The notes under the pieces are model-generated. The model was not told the DNA's origin and did not search any database. It worked only from the letters and a program-made list of their open reading frames with translations. The translations under genes were made by a program, and so were the position numbers. From NCBI GenBank assembly GCA_907165065.1, contig OU015550.1, positions 5,181,501 to 5,245,500 of the forward strand: a stretch of 64,000 bases of DNA. Direction: 5' to 3'. The DNA comes from Caprimulgus europaeus (Eukaryota > Chordata > Aves > Caprimulgiformes > Caprimulgidae). Positions 1 to 12,900 of this stretch are shown piece by piece (positions within the stretch are counted from its first letter, which is position 1; each line of letters opens with the position of its first letter).

Positions 1-348
1 AATTCAGGTTATGTGCAAAAATAAATTCCAGAGAAATTCTGCAACCCAAACAAATCTCTATCACTACAGAGCTAATTATGACAGACATCACAACAATTGT
101 CCTGGTTTTAGGGAACCAACTGACACTAGGAACAGCTGAAGTGAAAAGACATTCCAGACCTTTGGCAATTGTCCCTTTACTGGGGACTGCATTTCTGCTC
201 TTCATAGTAAGCTACAAACTTCAGCTTCAAATATATGAGGGGGATTTGCAAAACACTCTAAATACAATATGAAAAAAGAAAGTCACATATCAGTGACTTA
301 GCAGTCTGCTTGACCACCTTCAATGTTAGATGACAGGGAAAGTCTCAC
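1..348 (-). other. PM20D1 intron 6 (partial)
   Basis: AT-rich sequence directly after the exon 6 splice donor (GTGAGA on the minus strand, 343-348). No further PM20D1 exon is seen; the remaining exons must lie left of the window. Confidence 0.75.
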
Positions 349-3300
349 CTGGACATCGCTGCTGCAAGAATGCCAATACTTGTCTCCTTAGGAGGAAAGG
401 ATGAATGTCCTGGCTCTTTTTCCACAGTGAAGTTCAGTGTTATTGAACCCTTTTCTGTGATAGCAATTCTGGTCAATGGCAAATAAATAAATGAATAATG
501 GAACTCATGTGCACAGACTATAGGTAAAAAGAGTAACTCTGCCTATTTTTAGTATTATTAAAAACACACCAAAGAAGCAGCAACAACAAATCCTTAACAC
601 AATCTTTAAATGTTTGGAGGACTGATGTCTTGGCTGCTTCCCCAGTGAGCAGACTCTCCAGCATACAATTAACATGCTTGCACTGGCTCAGTGGAACGTT
701 CTGCTGCTGTCAGCATGGCTGTGATGGACAGCAAAGGAAACGCTGAAGGTCCTTTGCTCGCGCTTTGTGCCACCGCCGTAGCTTTAGCAACACCAACGCT
801 GCCACATTCTTTGAAAATATATTTTATTGACATTAGCAACACCATTTCTCACAGATTAGTTATTGAAAATGGATCACTTTCATCGTGGTCAGTTGTGTCC
901 TCTCTTACTTACAAAGCCACTGGCTTTTTCACTCCCGCAATGATGCCATCCAGTATTGCGCTGCCCTCGTCCAGCAAGAAGGAGAGTTTCACCCCTCTAG
1001 CTTCCAACAGAGCTGCCATCTTCATTGCTCCCTTCCGACCAGACACCTGCGAGAATCCAGTCAGAGGAGCTGGTCAGATTAAGCCATACCATTGGGAAGA
1101 ACACTGGAAATCACCCTGCTGTTGACAGGGACCAGAAATCCCCCAGGGAACAGCTCTGGGTCTGCGAACAGCCCAGCAGCAGATGGATTCACATCCCCAC
1201 TGAGGGATGCTCTCATACACGAGGCACTGAATGTTGCTTTGAATCCTGCTAATTCTTGGACATAATGAAACCTCAGAGCTATAAACTCCACAGATTAATT
1301 AGTCATTTTAAAGAAGCATTCATTTTAACTATTAACAATTTTTGTCTTTATATTTTGGAAATGACTAAACAAAACCACCTCATCTATCTCTTTGTACCAT
1401 TTTCTAATGGGCATACCCACAAAAGCAGAACATTTTTGTTAGCTCTTCCTGATCATTTGGAACAACCATGTAAACCTTAAGAGAGCTTTTCATGTACCAG
1501 ATACACACCAAAACGTGACTCCTGCTGCACCTTCCATGCAGAAAAGAATCTGAACTAACACACTACTGTGCTCTTTTCTCTTTGCTCATCACACCAAACC
1601 CTTTGTCAATGTCACTTAAAGCCAAACAATCAATATAGAACTATGACCACGTGCCTGACACGGTATCTACCCACATAACCAAGAAAAACAGGAAAGACTT
1701 TCTAGCTAAACAATGTTTAAAAATTAAGCCTTGTTACATACATGAACAATGCAAACCACTAGTTGTTTTGATGAAAGGCAAGAAAATACCTCTTCATCAT
1801 GTCCAATGCCAACATAGAAAGATCTGCGGGGTCTGTAATTTCTTCTCAGCAAAAATTCTAGAGCTTGCAGAATACCCTGCAGAAAGAAAAAAAAGCAAAA
1901 TATATTGTATTATTCTTGTGTGTTAGGAAGGAGAATAAATGTAAAAGAACACCAAGTAACATAAAAGAAATATGAGGCATTCACAGCCCTTAAGGAGACT
2001 TTGTCTTGTTCACAGTTGAGCTTTTATTTCTACAGCTCCTACTGGTGATATTCACATTATCTGGAAAACACACAGCAATAGTCTTGATCAATAATGCTTC
2101 AGACTCAGTGTGCTACACAGTGTCAGTGCACACACACTAAATAGAGTGCAGGCTTGTTCTTGCTACTGAGGAAGTCAGGGACAAACTGCACAGGAAGCAG
2201 GACAGAGTTATAATTATCCAAGGAATTCATGGCTCCTTTAAGCTGCCTGTCCTACACACAGTTTGGCTCTGACTTGAGCTACCAAATCAATTGATTTTAA
2301 TGAGTAGTATATTTTCTAAAAAAAGTGCTAAGATGACAGAAAGAGAACAAGAAACTTAATCTGAAGAATGAGAAATTAAATGTACTGTTTGCTATATTAT
2401 TCCATCTCACCCGTGTTTTTCAATTTCAGCCAGTTAATATTTCACATTTCAGCAGAAATTATATCACCTCTACCTTGTCAGCACCCATTTCTGCCATGTT
2501 AACTGAAATTGTTGATTTTTATTGTCCATTTGTGGAGTTACTTGTGCAATTCACAGTAGAGGGAAGCACCAAAACAAAGTTTTAAGTTGCAAGGCTTTCA
2601 AATCGATGATTAAACAAGCTGAAGAAACTTTCTATGAGTGTGGCCTCTGCTGCACTGAGCAGCCTCAGCATCTGTGCCACTGGTTTGCTAAACAGCTGCC
2701 ATGAAAGTCATCTTTGGGAGCCACAAAGGGCTGCTTATTAATTTTTCCATCAACCTTTTCCCAGATGATAAGTGTTTCACAGATCAATCTTTTTTTTGTA
2801 CTGTAGTCCTCACAAATGTACTTAGCACAACAGCTCTTTGTTCTGCCACAGACTAGGTAAAAGATACGTTATTTGACCATAATATTAAATAAACATTATT
2901 TAGAAACTCAAACCTTTTCAAAGGGTGAAGTTTGTCTTTAAATGCCCATATGACACCTGGGAAAAAGTAAAAGGTCTATCCTTGATTTCAAACACAGCGT
3001 TTGACATGGAATTTAAATACAGCATTTAACTGAATCACGGGATCACAGACTGGGGGGGTTGGAAGGGACCTCAGGAGATCATCCAGTCCAAACCCCCTGC
3101 CAGAGCAGGTTCCCTACACCAGGTTGCACAGGAAAGGGTCCAGGTGGGTTTTGAACATCTCCAGAGATGGAGACTCCATACCCTCTCTACATCTACATCT
3201 ACATCTGTGAACATGTTTTTTCTGTATCTTCCACGAGAACTCTGCTTTCTTCAGTAATAAATGATCACTTTATCTCTAGAAAAAGTTGGGAGAAAACTGC

Positions 3301-5997
3301 AGGGCTTAGGAATTTATCACAAACATCCTGCATTTAAAGAGGGGCAAGAGAGACAATACAGTAAATTTCAAGAGAATAGATTCCTCCAATCTGGCTTTTT
3401 CTCTCTCTGAAATGGTATTACCAGGACCACGTACTATGGCAGAGTTTTTGTTATCCAGCGTTCCTCGTCCGTAGATGAAACCTTCATGCTCTGCAGCTGA
3501 GAAAGGAGGGAAATCCCAGCCCTCCGGGGGGGCAGGCACAACATCCATGTGTGCAAGCAGCATATAGGGCAGCAGCTCAGGGTCAGAACCCTGAACAGTA
3601 AAGAGGTGGCTGTATTTCCCAACAGTTTCATGTTGAATGAACTTTGAAGAAAATACAGCCGGGAAGACTGTTAAGAAAAAAATTAAAAACACGTGAAAAA
3701 GAAAAATTAACAATAATGTCCAATTTTATCATTATACACTCCATAGAGAAGTCACCTGTTTAGCCTGAAGGGGAGCACTGCAAATAAGACCTGACCACAA
3801 CAAATTTGCTTCAGGAAGCAGATGTGCAGCTTCAGTCTCACACTTCTACCAATCCATTTCGCTTTGTATTTAAGACTTTCCTAAGCAAAACCAGGATCTG
3901 TGGTTCACCTGCAACAGTTGTTCAGCGTTACAGCTGTTTTACAGGAGCAATGATGGACTGCCAAAGAAGAAGGCTGAAGCAGGGGTTGTCTTCCTCTTTT
4001 TTCTCCTCTTTCCTTTTTTTTTTTTTTTTTAATGGCAAGGTCATTTAATTATCTCAAGGACCAAAACCACCATTGCAAAAATACATTTAAACCTTCTTTG
4101 TTCTATCTTTGGCCAGTGCTACACCAAATACAGTGCTGCAGAGGTGACTTTATGCATGCCATTTTTAACAGTCCTTTCTGGAGGAAAAAAAAATTAAATT
4201 AAATCTGTTCCACTGCATTCCAAGAACCATAAATACTCTCTTCAGTTTGTTGACAAAAATACAATGGAGCAGCAGAGATTGCTAAGAATGAAAGTTGAAT
4301 ACCTTCCTGAATGTAATTCCCAAATTCTGCCATGGCAGTTGTATTCAAGTCCTCTGGAGATATGGAAACAGTCGGGATTTTAATAGCACCTTCAATAAAG
4401 TACAAACCAGAAATCATTCAACACTGAAATCAGTCAAACAATACTTGAATTGCATTTCAAAAGTGAAAGTAGTACTTATGCTCCTGAATATTTTCCAGGC
4501 TTTGAAGATTATTTCACAGGGAAGTTAAGAGCTGCCGCTATCAAATAAGATGGATGTACTTCAACTGAGCTGTGTGCATGCAGCACACCAGTACTTCCTT
4601 CCAGTTTCAGCCAAGGTATTTCTCTGGATACCTCAACTCCATTTTTTATCCTGAAGTGTTGAATTATGTCATTAGAAATGCTACTGTCCAGAAGGAGCTG
4701 CATTTTGCTAGGGTGAACTGATGCCTCATAGTCATAAACTATTCTGGCAGCTAAGTAAGCAGCTTAGTTGTCAGTTCAAGGTTATTTTTCAGTAGTTAGT
4801 CAGGTTGTGACGGCAAGACTGTTATAGCTTCTTGTTTCATACTGCTCCAACCCTTAAAGACATATAAACAGACAGGGCTTTTGTTGCTCTTTCTAGTCTG
4901 CTCTGTCATCTAAACGGGGTCAGACGAGGCTGCGTTCCAACACCAAGTCACCATCATGCAAAATACAGGTATAACTTAGTCCCAGTCACAACTGCCTTTG
5001 CTAAGAGCAGCTGACAAGTGAGGTTACAGATTCTTTTAAAGGTCATGTTATTTAAGAAGAAACCCAAAAATAAGTATCTCTTGTACCCCTGCATTTTCCC
5101 ATTAAAAAGGTATGCAAACAGAATTTGCTGGGCAATAGCAATACCAGCAATGTACAAGATTTTCAGAACCCAATGCCTACTAGAACAGTCACGGACTATT
5201 GCTTCAAGCCAGACTGTGACTTCCTGCAAACCACCAACCCTCCGCAGATGGAAATATCCTGTCTTCTGCAGAAGACTGTGTCAGAGAGCACAAACACACC
5301 CTGACTTGTTACAGACAGGATGCCTGCAGTGAAGTGGTGAGTAAGGTTTCAGCCACCAAGAAAGGAAACAAAACCCAACCATGATGTACCCAGTGGGCAC
5401 TGGGATGCCCAGCAAATGCAGTCACAGGGTGCTCAGAGCGTTCTGGATGTACGAGAGGGAAACACTGAAGAAAATCAACACGGGAAGAAAGCTGCCTTCA
5501 GGAGAACAAACAGCGGGCTTCCTCCAAGGGGAAAGCACCTGGGGAAGTGCCCTTCTTCACTGCTGCCCGAGTCCCACCCGTGCCCCACAGCCGGCCCTGG
5601 ATGCCAGCCTCTCTCCCCGCAGACTGGGCTGCCACGGCCACAGGGCCAGCTCGGGACGCCCCAGCCGCGACGCCGGGGAAACAGGGAGCCGGGAACAACC
5701 CCCGACCCGGGGGTGGACGGGGACACACAGGCTGCAGGCCGCCGAGGAGGCCCGGTGAGCCGCGAGGGTGAGGTGGGCCGGCCGGGCCCCCTCACCTCGC
5801 AGCGCCTCCTTCATCTCCAGCCTCTCGCCCGCGCTGAAGGCGGCGATACCACCGCGCCGCGCCCACAGCTGCGGGATCGCCGGGGCGCGCAGGACGTAGG
5901 CGCGGAGCAGCACGGAGGCCACCAGCGCCAGCAGCACCGCGCACAGCCCCAGGCCCGCGGCCCAGGCCGCCGCTCGCCGCCCGCCGCCGCCCGCCAT
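349..5997 (-). CDS. PM20D1: PM20D1, secreted N-acyl amino acid synthase/hydrolase (exons 1-6; 3' part beyond left edge)
   Basis: Peptidase M20-family enzyme that, by family knowledge, makes and hydrolyses N-fatty-acyl amino acids outside the cell. Six coding exons on the minus strand, all with GT/AG borders and a continuous frame: 5796-5997, 4303-4389, 3435-3667, 1790-1876, 913-1046, 349-468, giving about 287 of roughly 500 residues. Exon 1 starts at the ATG at 5997, giving MAGGGG and a hydrophobic stretch at residues 16-34 (signal peptide or anchor); an in-frame ATG at 6075 exists but the shorter start fits the family. Metal-site and catalytic residues seen: H136 and D138 ([11 protein letters not shown]), D168 (GRGTLDNKN), E202/E203 (GHDEE), D229/E230 (LLDEGS). 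Exon 6 enters the lid domain ([15 protein letters not shown]). The last metal-binding His lies in the missing part. Introns hold one CR1 copy (3034-3188) and little else. Identification is very secure. Confidence 0.95.
3034..3188 (-). mobile_element. CR1 LINE 3' fragment
   Basis: Carries the standard avian CR1 3' segment in reverse orientation (GGAAGGGACCTCAGGAGATC, then the TCCAGAGATGGAGACTCC block). It lies in PM20D1 intron 3 and is 5'-truncated, as most CR1 copies are. Confidence 0.9.
3187..3206. repeat. Short (CTACAT)n microsatellite at the CR1 end
   Basis: About three copies of CTACAT directly at the truncated end of the CR1 copy, where the element diverges from the consensus. Confidence 0.7.
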
Positions 5998-6180
5998 CCC
6001 CGGCGGACTTCGGCCGCCGCTGCCGCCGCCTCCCTGCGCCCCGCTGAGGGGCGGACGGGCGTGGCCGAGCGCCAATGGTCACGCACCCGCCCGAGGCAGT
6101 GGCCAATGGGAAGCTTGGACCCGCCCCCTCCGCCAGCGCTGCTGGCAGTTGTAGTTCTGCGCAGCCGCACAGTGCAAATG
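5540..6180. promoter_or_regulatory. CpG island spanning PM20D1 exon 1 and promoter
   Basis: Dense CpG and very high GC around PM20D1 exon 1, falling back to ordinary composition on both sides. It includes a CCAAT motif read in both directions near 6073 and 6104 (GCCAATGG on the plus strand). It is the likely PM20D1 promoter. The long open frames across it on both strands reflect GC-rich, stop-poor sequence and are not genes. In humans the PM20D1 promoter is known for methylation-dependent expression; whether that applies here is unknown. Confidence 0.7.
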
Positions 6181-9100
6181 GCGGCGGGCGGGGTGTGGTG
6201 GCTCCCTGTCCCCTCCATTAAATCCCCTGTTTCTTGTCTCGTCCCCTCCATGAAATCCCATGTTTCTTATCTCGAGGTGACGTTTAGCAGCCATGGGGAA
6301 CAGTGTCTGTTACCCACAGCAGCAAGAATAATAGGAATGTCCCCTCACCCTGGCGTGGGCTGTGCCTGGAGCTTGCTGGGAGGCTGAGGGCGCTGGGACT
6401 CGGGGTGCTGCTCCCATAATGGTGGGGTGCTTGAGGGGGAAAAAGGGGTCCCCGTGGGGAATAACCACCCCCAGGTGCAGGGGGGCCACAGGTGAGGCAG
6501 GAGAACGCTGGTCAGTCAGGGACAGGCCTGAGGTGGGCACGGTGGTGTGCCCTGGGGTGTGCTGGCCCCACTCATGACGAGAGTTTAAATCCACTTTTTT
6601 TCCCCAAACACGTTACTTCTTGCCTGGTTTCACCAGGGAACACGATGGAAAAATTATTATTCCCTTCTTTACAGCTGTCTTGTCTTGTATTTGAATATTT
6701 ATCCCATCTTCCCATGGCATAAACTGTCTGGAGATGCTTAACACCAGATAGGAGCTGCCATGGAAACCTGCTCTCGAATCAGCAGATGAAGCAGATGATT
6801 GTTCACACATTCTTTATTATCAAAAAAGAACTAAACCAATATTAAATTAAATAAATTACAAACATTTCTGAGCTGGTTATACATCATGCATTTATCAAGT
6901 AAGGCTTCAGAGCCATTTATGCATCAACATCACCGTTACTTTAAGAGCAATAAAGGGACAATGGAAATTAAATTTTTTTTCTACCCCAGTGTGAATTTGA
7001 GCATCTCTAATTCTCTCACCCAGACACTTAGAAATAAAGACTCTGAACTGGCCACATTGAGCCTCCAGCAATGCCATTTGCCCACTGATGTTACATTTAT
7101 TGCCAGAATTGGCCCGTGGCTGCAGAAATGAGATCTCCTTCTTCGTGGGTCGTCAGAATCGCAGAGCATATAGTCACTGCTGCTACTTTCAAGCCATTCC
7201 TCTTGACATCCCATCCATTATGTTTGTAGGAACGTCAAGAAATAATACAATTTATTTTTTAGACATGGTCTGTTGCACTGAGGCTTTTCCTGTGTTGGTC
7301 TGTCAAGCCCTGAGACGGTGAAATCAGCCTCCTGTAGTTAAACTCTGAATGAAGAACTGGAAATTCACATTTTCCTCATTTAACGTGATGGCACCTCAGA
7401 GATACAGAAATATTGATTAGCTGCTGTAGGATAGCTTCTCGTTCTGGTGCACCAATTTCCTTGTTGCTTTTTTTCAAATGAGCAAGTAAAAGGAGCACTC
7501 AGGCAGTAACAAAAGACCATGAGTAATCACCCTCAAAGATAATTTAAGAGAATTAATCTCTTGATTTTACCTTATAGAACAAGCTATACATGGTTCTGGA
7601 AAAATCACTGCTGTTTAAGATTAAAATAAGTAATAACCGGTAGTTAGTGGGTTTTTCCTTTTGGAAACTAACCTCCTTTGGTTTTATTATTCTCTCCTGC
7701 ATCACATAATCAGAAACTGAGGTAGAGAAATGGTGACTTAGTTAATGAGGTGTTACATAAAGCCAAACTGGCACGGTCCTGATGTTGTTTCCTTTCATGG
7801 TTGTCTAGCTATGATGGTTCAGGAAGCTCCATTTTCCTTAAAAACGGGACATCTGGGAGCTGTAGGAAAGCCCCACTTTCTCTCCCCAGAAAGCTTTCCA
7901 GCAATCTGTGAGTGAATCAGCTCAAATAATGTATATGTACTTCAAAACCGTAAAGCTTGTTAATATTTTTAATATCTTAGAGTAATAAAATAGAAATAAC
8001 TTTTAAAAATATAATTTACTTTCATTATTAAGGCCACTCTTTATTTTTTTTGCATTCATGGAAAGATAACAGACTGTCCACTTTTACTTCCATTACTGTT
8101 CAGTTTTCCTTGCATTTTATCCCAGTGCTGTAAATATTTTGTAGGCAGATTTGAAATTAAAACAAAAGAAATGGTTTTCATTGCAATTGAAGACATACCA
8201 GTATGTGTCTTTATCTTAAATCTTTTATAACCTTACTTTCATAAAAACCATTTTTTTAGGTTGAAATGTACTGAAGAAAGAAAGGTCCCTTTAACCCTTG
8301 GTTTACACTTAGATTTTTCAGGCCTTATATTGTCAGCTTGTCATTACTGTCACAACATCAGCACTGGGTAAGAAGGGAAGGCATCAGAAAAGGAAACTAA
8401 AATAGCAGTTGTTATTAGCATCACTCAAATTCAAAAGAATGTCAGACTTTAGAAATGATGGAGATCGCAGCTGTCTGTCTCTGGGTGGGTGAGGCAGGCT
8501 TGTTTGCCCGAGAGGTAGATGGTCCTGGTAGCATCACTCTGTGGTGAATTTTACTGAAAATCATCACACATGGAGTAAAGAATTTTTATGGCAATATCAC
8601 ACACTAGACAAGAGTTTTCTCTTGCTGCACAAGTGACCATTTGAGAGCTTGTCACCAGAAGCTCTGTATAGCACAGGGGGTCACTTGGGATGGCTATTCC
8701 CTAGTTGCAGGCATAAAATACACTCAAACTTCAGTTTTACTGCTCTGGATCGATGGCACAATGACAAGTGTACAGAAGGAGCTTCCTTCCCTGTCCCTGA
8801 ATTTGCTACTTGTGATCAAAATGATTTGGGAAAAACCTCTCTCTCCAAAGCACTCATCCATGTTCTGGATTAAATCTTTCAGTTGTTCCAGTCAGCAAGA
8901 GGATGGAAAGAGTCAGAACACCCTTAGGATAAATGCTCCCACGCCATTCACAGCCTAAAAGCCTTATCTGAAGCACCGTTCAGTCAGCAGAAAGATCCCT
9001 AAAAAACCTCTGAGAGGATCTGAACTGGACCCTGGGTCTTTTGAACACGTACTCAACTCACTGGGCTGGCAGGACAGTGTGCATATAACACACAGGAACA

Positions 9101-9913
9101 AGGAATTCTTTTTTTCTGATTACAAACTAGTCCTATTTGTAAGGAAAAAAATAAAATCCAGTAGTCCAGAAAATAACCCTATTGAGAGAGATTACCGAGG
9201 TCTTTGGGGTATCAGAAATGCAGCAGTGGTTGGAGGCAGTGGTTTCTGCTGGGTCACAGCGAGAGCAGTGCAGGGGGTCAGAGGAGAGGGGCCACAGAAA
9301 GGCAGAGGTGGAGCTACCCAGACACGGGGGGGAATTCAGGGCCTTGCACTTTACCGTGCAGACACCCCAAAGGTCAGTGCACGTTTTAGAGCAACGTTAC
9401 CTTACAAAGCCGCGTCGCCGCGCCTTGCAAGAGTTGCTTTTGCTTGTGAATCAAAGCCATGAAAGGCTTTTGATATTTGCTTGTGTTTCACTTCATCAGG
9501 AAAAGAGAGAGGAAGGAAAAAAAGAAGGGGGATGCCCAAATTACGTAATTCCAGTGTGGGCAGAAGGGTGCAATTGTGTGAGACAAAGGAGAGCACTTGG
9601 CAATGGTGACTAATCGTCCCATGCGTTAAGGCACCTGCCCTCAAATGAATTCGCTTCTCTTCTGTAATTAATGAGATGGCATTTCCTGAGTTCCTGCTTC
9701 TGTAGGATTCTGTTGCCTGCTCCAGAGTCCCTTGCTCTGAACACCAGAAGCAGAGCAGGAAGGAGGGAGGGATTTATCAGTTCAAGAGGTGTGATGGCCT
9801 CTTGCTTTGCAAACTTATTGTATCCCCAGGTAGAAGTGCAGCTCTTCACGAAGGGATAGGAGAGAGGAGTCTGTTCGGGAGGGTTTGCCCGCACGCCGAT
9901 GCTCCCTGTGCCC
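6181..9913. other. Interval between PM20D1 promoter and SLC26A9 stop; likely contains SLC26A9 3' UTR
   Basis: No coding exon is recognised. The part next to the SLC26A9 stop is plausibly its 3' UTR, since the first minus-strand AATAAA lies at 8040-8045. The stretch 6800-8300 is unusually AT-rich for this window. No CR1 copy was noticed here. Confidence 0.5.
8040..8045 (-). terminator. Candidate SLC26A9 poly(A) signal AATAAA
   Basis: First AATAAA met downstream of the SLC26A9 stop when reading the minus strand, implying a 3' UTR of about 1.9 kb. Other hexamers at about 7250, 7096 and 6811 could serve instead. Inference only. Confidence 0.35.
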
Positions 9914-12900
9914 TCACAGAGCTGTCTGGGTCTCTGAGTGGAACATGCTTCCGAACATCTCCTGAAGGGCACACAAGACATGCTGGGTTAGGGCTGATGC
10001 CATGGTACAAACCCAGCAGTGTGGCTCAACAGTCATTCAGTCACACAAAGAAATGCCACCAGCATCTCCAGCCCTTCCCAGCCATCCTCCGCAAGGGAAA
10101 TCTGGTGTTTGGGAGGTTGCTCAGCTTCCAGCTGTGCATGGACAGCATGAGGAAGGTCAGCATTGGATGGTATCTCCTCCCAGGGATCTGGGTTCAGTGG
10201 GTGCAGATCACTTCAGCATTAATAAAGTCTGTGCTGAAAAACGTGACCTGAGACCCTCCTTTTGGGCTTGAGCTACATCTGGCTCTCCAAGTTCACCCCA
10301 GTGTGTGGAGACCATAAGTCTGACTGTGAACCTGAGCTATGAGGCCCAGAATGGATTAAAGGATTCCCCTGGGAGGTAACCTACCTGCTCCTTCATCCAG
10401 GAGCCTGCCAGAACTCCTCATAACTGCTATTCTAAATTATTTTTGCAACTAACTTTTCAAAGCATTACTGTTGCCAGCAGTTTGCCTGGCAGTGGCACTT
10501 CCCATCTAATCAATCCCAACCATGACTTCTGATTTCCAGCTTATGTCCATGGCTGAAGAAGTGACCCTGGCATTAGGACTAACCTCCTCCAAGTTCTTGA
10601 ACTCTGCACAGCTTTCATCCACACACTCGTCATAAATGGAGAGCTCTGTCTGATTCGGCCTCTGTGCAGGAAAGAATCAAATCCACAAATTAGCAGAGTG
10701 CAGGGTTGAAAGAAATGAAAAAAAAAAATCACTAACCCAGGCTTAAAACATCACTCGTGCTCGAAGGGAAGCGCCTGAGAAGAAGGGGCACTGAAGGAAT
10801 CCTCTTTCCATTGTTTATCTCCGCTGACTGAGCTGGCAGTTACCTATCTCTCTGCCAGGATACGAGATACCTTAACTTATTCTCATGAGATAACGGACTG
10901 ACACTGCCCTGGCTCCAACTCCAATTATCATGCAATAGACCTACTCACATTTAGGGGAAAAGCCTATCAGCCCCTGTGTTGTCAGCATGTGCCACATGTC
11001 CTGCCTCAGCCTTTTCTCCTCCCTCCAAGGGAAGCGTTCATGGATGCTGGAGCTATTCAAGGACAGGGGCATGTGCTTTGCCTTCATTCTGCCTTTATGT
11101 GCAGCTGCATGTTCCTGCCAACACCAAACTGAGGGCATAGTGCTGGAACCACTCTTTAGACTTCTCCAGTCTGGGACAACATTTATCTCCCAGCTAAGGA
11201 GTTTGCAGAAGATAGTTGTACTTCTGCATTCCCACTGAAATCAGTTCACTCAGTAGGTACTTGGTCCATACGTGAGAATTAGGAGATTAAATATTTTGTT
11301 GGAGTTAGACCTTTACCACTTGAGATAAATAATAAACTTTATTAGGTGCAGTATTGAGTTGTTATTCTCCCTGTGTGCTGACGCAGCGTTGAAGCTAATA
11401 GTGCAGCACTGAGAGCTGGAGAAAGGCTGAGGAGCAAATTTACCTCTTCTAAGATGGGCGGGTGGACAACTTCTGTGATATTTGCCAGTGCAAACAAAAC
11501 AGCATCATGAATCGTCAAGAAGATGTGACTTCGGTCCAAGCCTCCTTCCTCAAAGACTCCACCTGTGCTAATGTCATTGTACACCTGGGCTGAAGAAAGG
11601 AAAAGCACATCAACAAGAAGGAAACCAAAGAAGGAAGCCTATGAAAGTGCACACAGCTGACAGCGGTCCTCTGAGCTAAAGCAGGGCTGGGATGCGTAGG
11701 GAAGAAGCAGGTTTCCTGCAGAAATGAGAGTGTAGGGATCTGTTTTTCTACATGTTAAATGTGGAGATGTTCATCATGTCATGTCCCAAATAAAAAGACC
11801 TGTTTCACACACAAAGAACAGTGTTTCTCCTTCCTTCCTTCTGTTCTTTTCTTTCATCTGTTCTGGCTTGGTCTAACAAAAGGCTGACAGCTCTCACAGT
11901 TTGCATAAAGAAAACAAAAAGATCTGTCTGTCAGGAGCACATAAATGGGAGAAGATCACATGGAAATGTGTTCTTCACAGATTCTTACCATGCACGTTTG
12001 CCAAGAACACTTTAATCCCAATCTTCTGATAACTGGAACACAACTATAAGGGAAGATAGGAAAGAGAGAGGATTAATAACACTGCTGCTCCAGCTTCGTG
12101 TTTATCCATAAAGTCTTTTATCCAGGGCTTTACACGTGTCCTGGCAATGCTGAAGGAGAAAGCCACACAAACCTTCTATTGAGGAGGGTAAACATCTTTA
12201 TCTGAGCTGCCCAAGAAAGTAGAAGGTACCTGAGTGATATGTTGCTTGGTTATGTTTGTAGTAGGGAACTAACCTTGCCCAGTGCTTTTGTGCCCATGAG
12301 GTCAACAAAACACACTCCACTCATGTCCAAGATGATGGTGTGAAAGCTGATGTAGGGTGGTGCCGTCATCACAGGGTCAACATCCGCTGTAGGCATGACA
12401 CTGAAAGTGCTTCCTTGCAGAGTAGTGGTGCTGCCCAGCTCACCGGGGGCGTGCACCCGCCCAGCACCATTGGCAGGTTGACGGAACGTGACGTAGGAGA
12501 TGCTGGCACCATTAGAAGTTGTCTGATTGTTATTGGTATCTGTTGGAGAGGTGCTTTCAAAGTCTTTCTGGAGCTCTTGCAAAGACAAGGTCTACAGCAA
12601 AGCAGAAATGCACAGTCAGGGCAGGGCACAGCTATCAGCACAAGCTGAGATCCTGACATGTGAATGCACAAAGTGTTTTAATTTGAATTAACCCCAGGTT
12701 GGTGCCAGACTGAATGTCCCTTGGTGTCGGAGTACGTTAGGTTAATGTTAAATGATCCCTGTTCACATGCTTCAAGACTGCTCAGCAACACAAAGCAAAT
12801 GAAACTGGGATGACTGGAAAATGTGCTTCAAAAGGGCACTTTTGAAGTGAAATGCTGACAGAGATGCATCTGTAGAGAGAGAGAGCACGCCCACTCTCTA

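Noticed and set aside
5416-6387. 323-codon plus-strand open frame
   Set aside because: It runs antisense through PM20D1 exon 1 and its CpG island; stop-poor GC-rich DNA explains it, and the peptide shows no domain.
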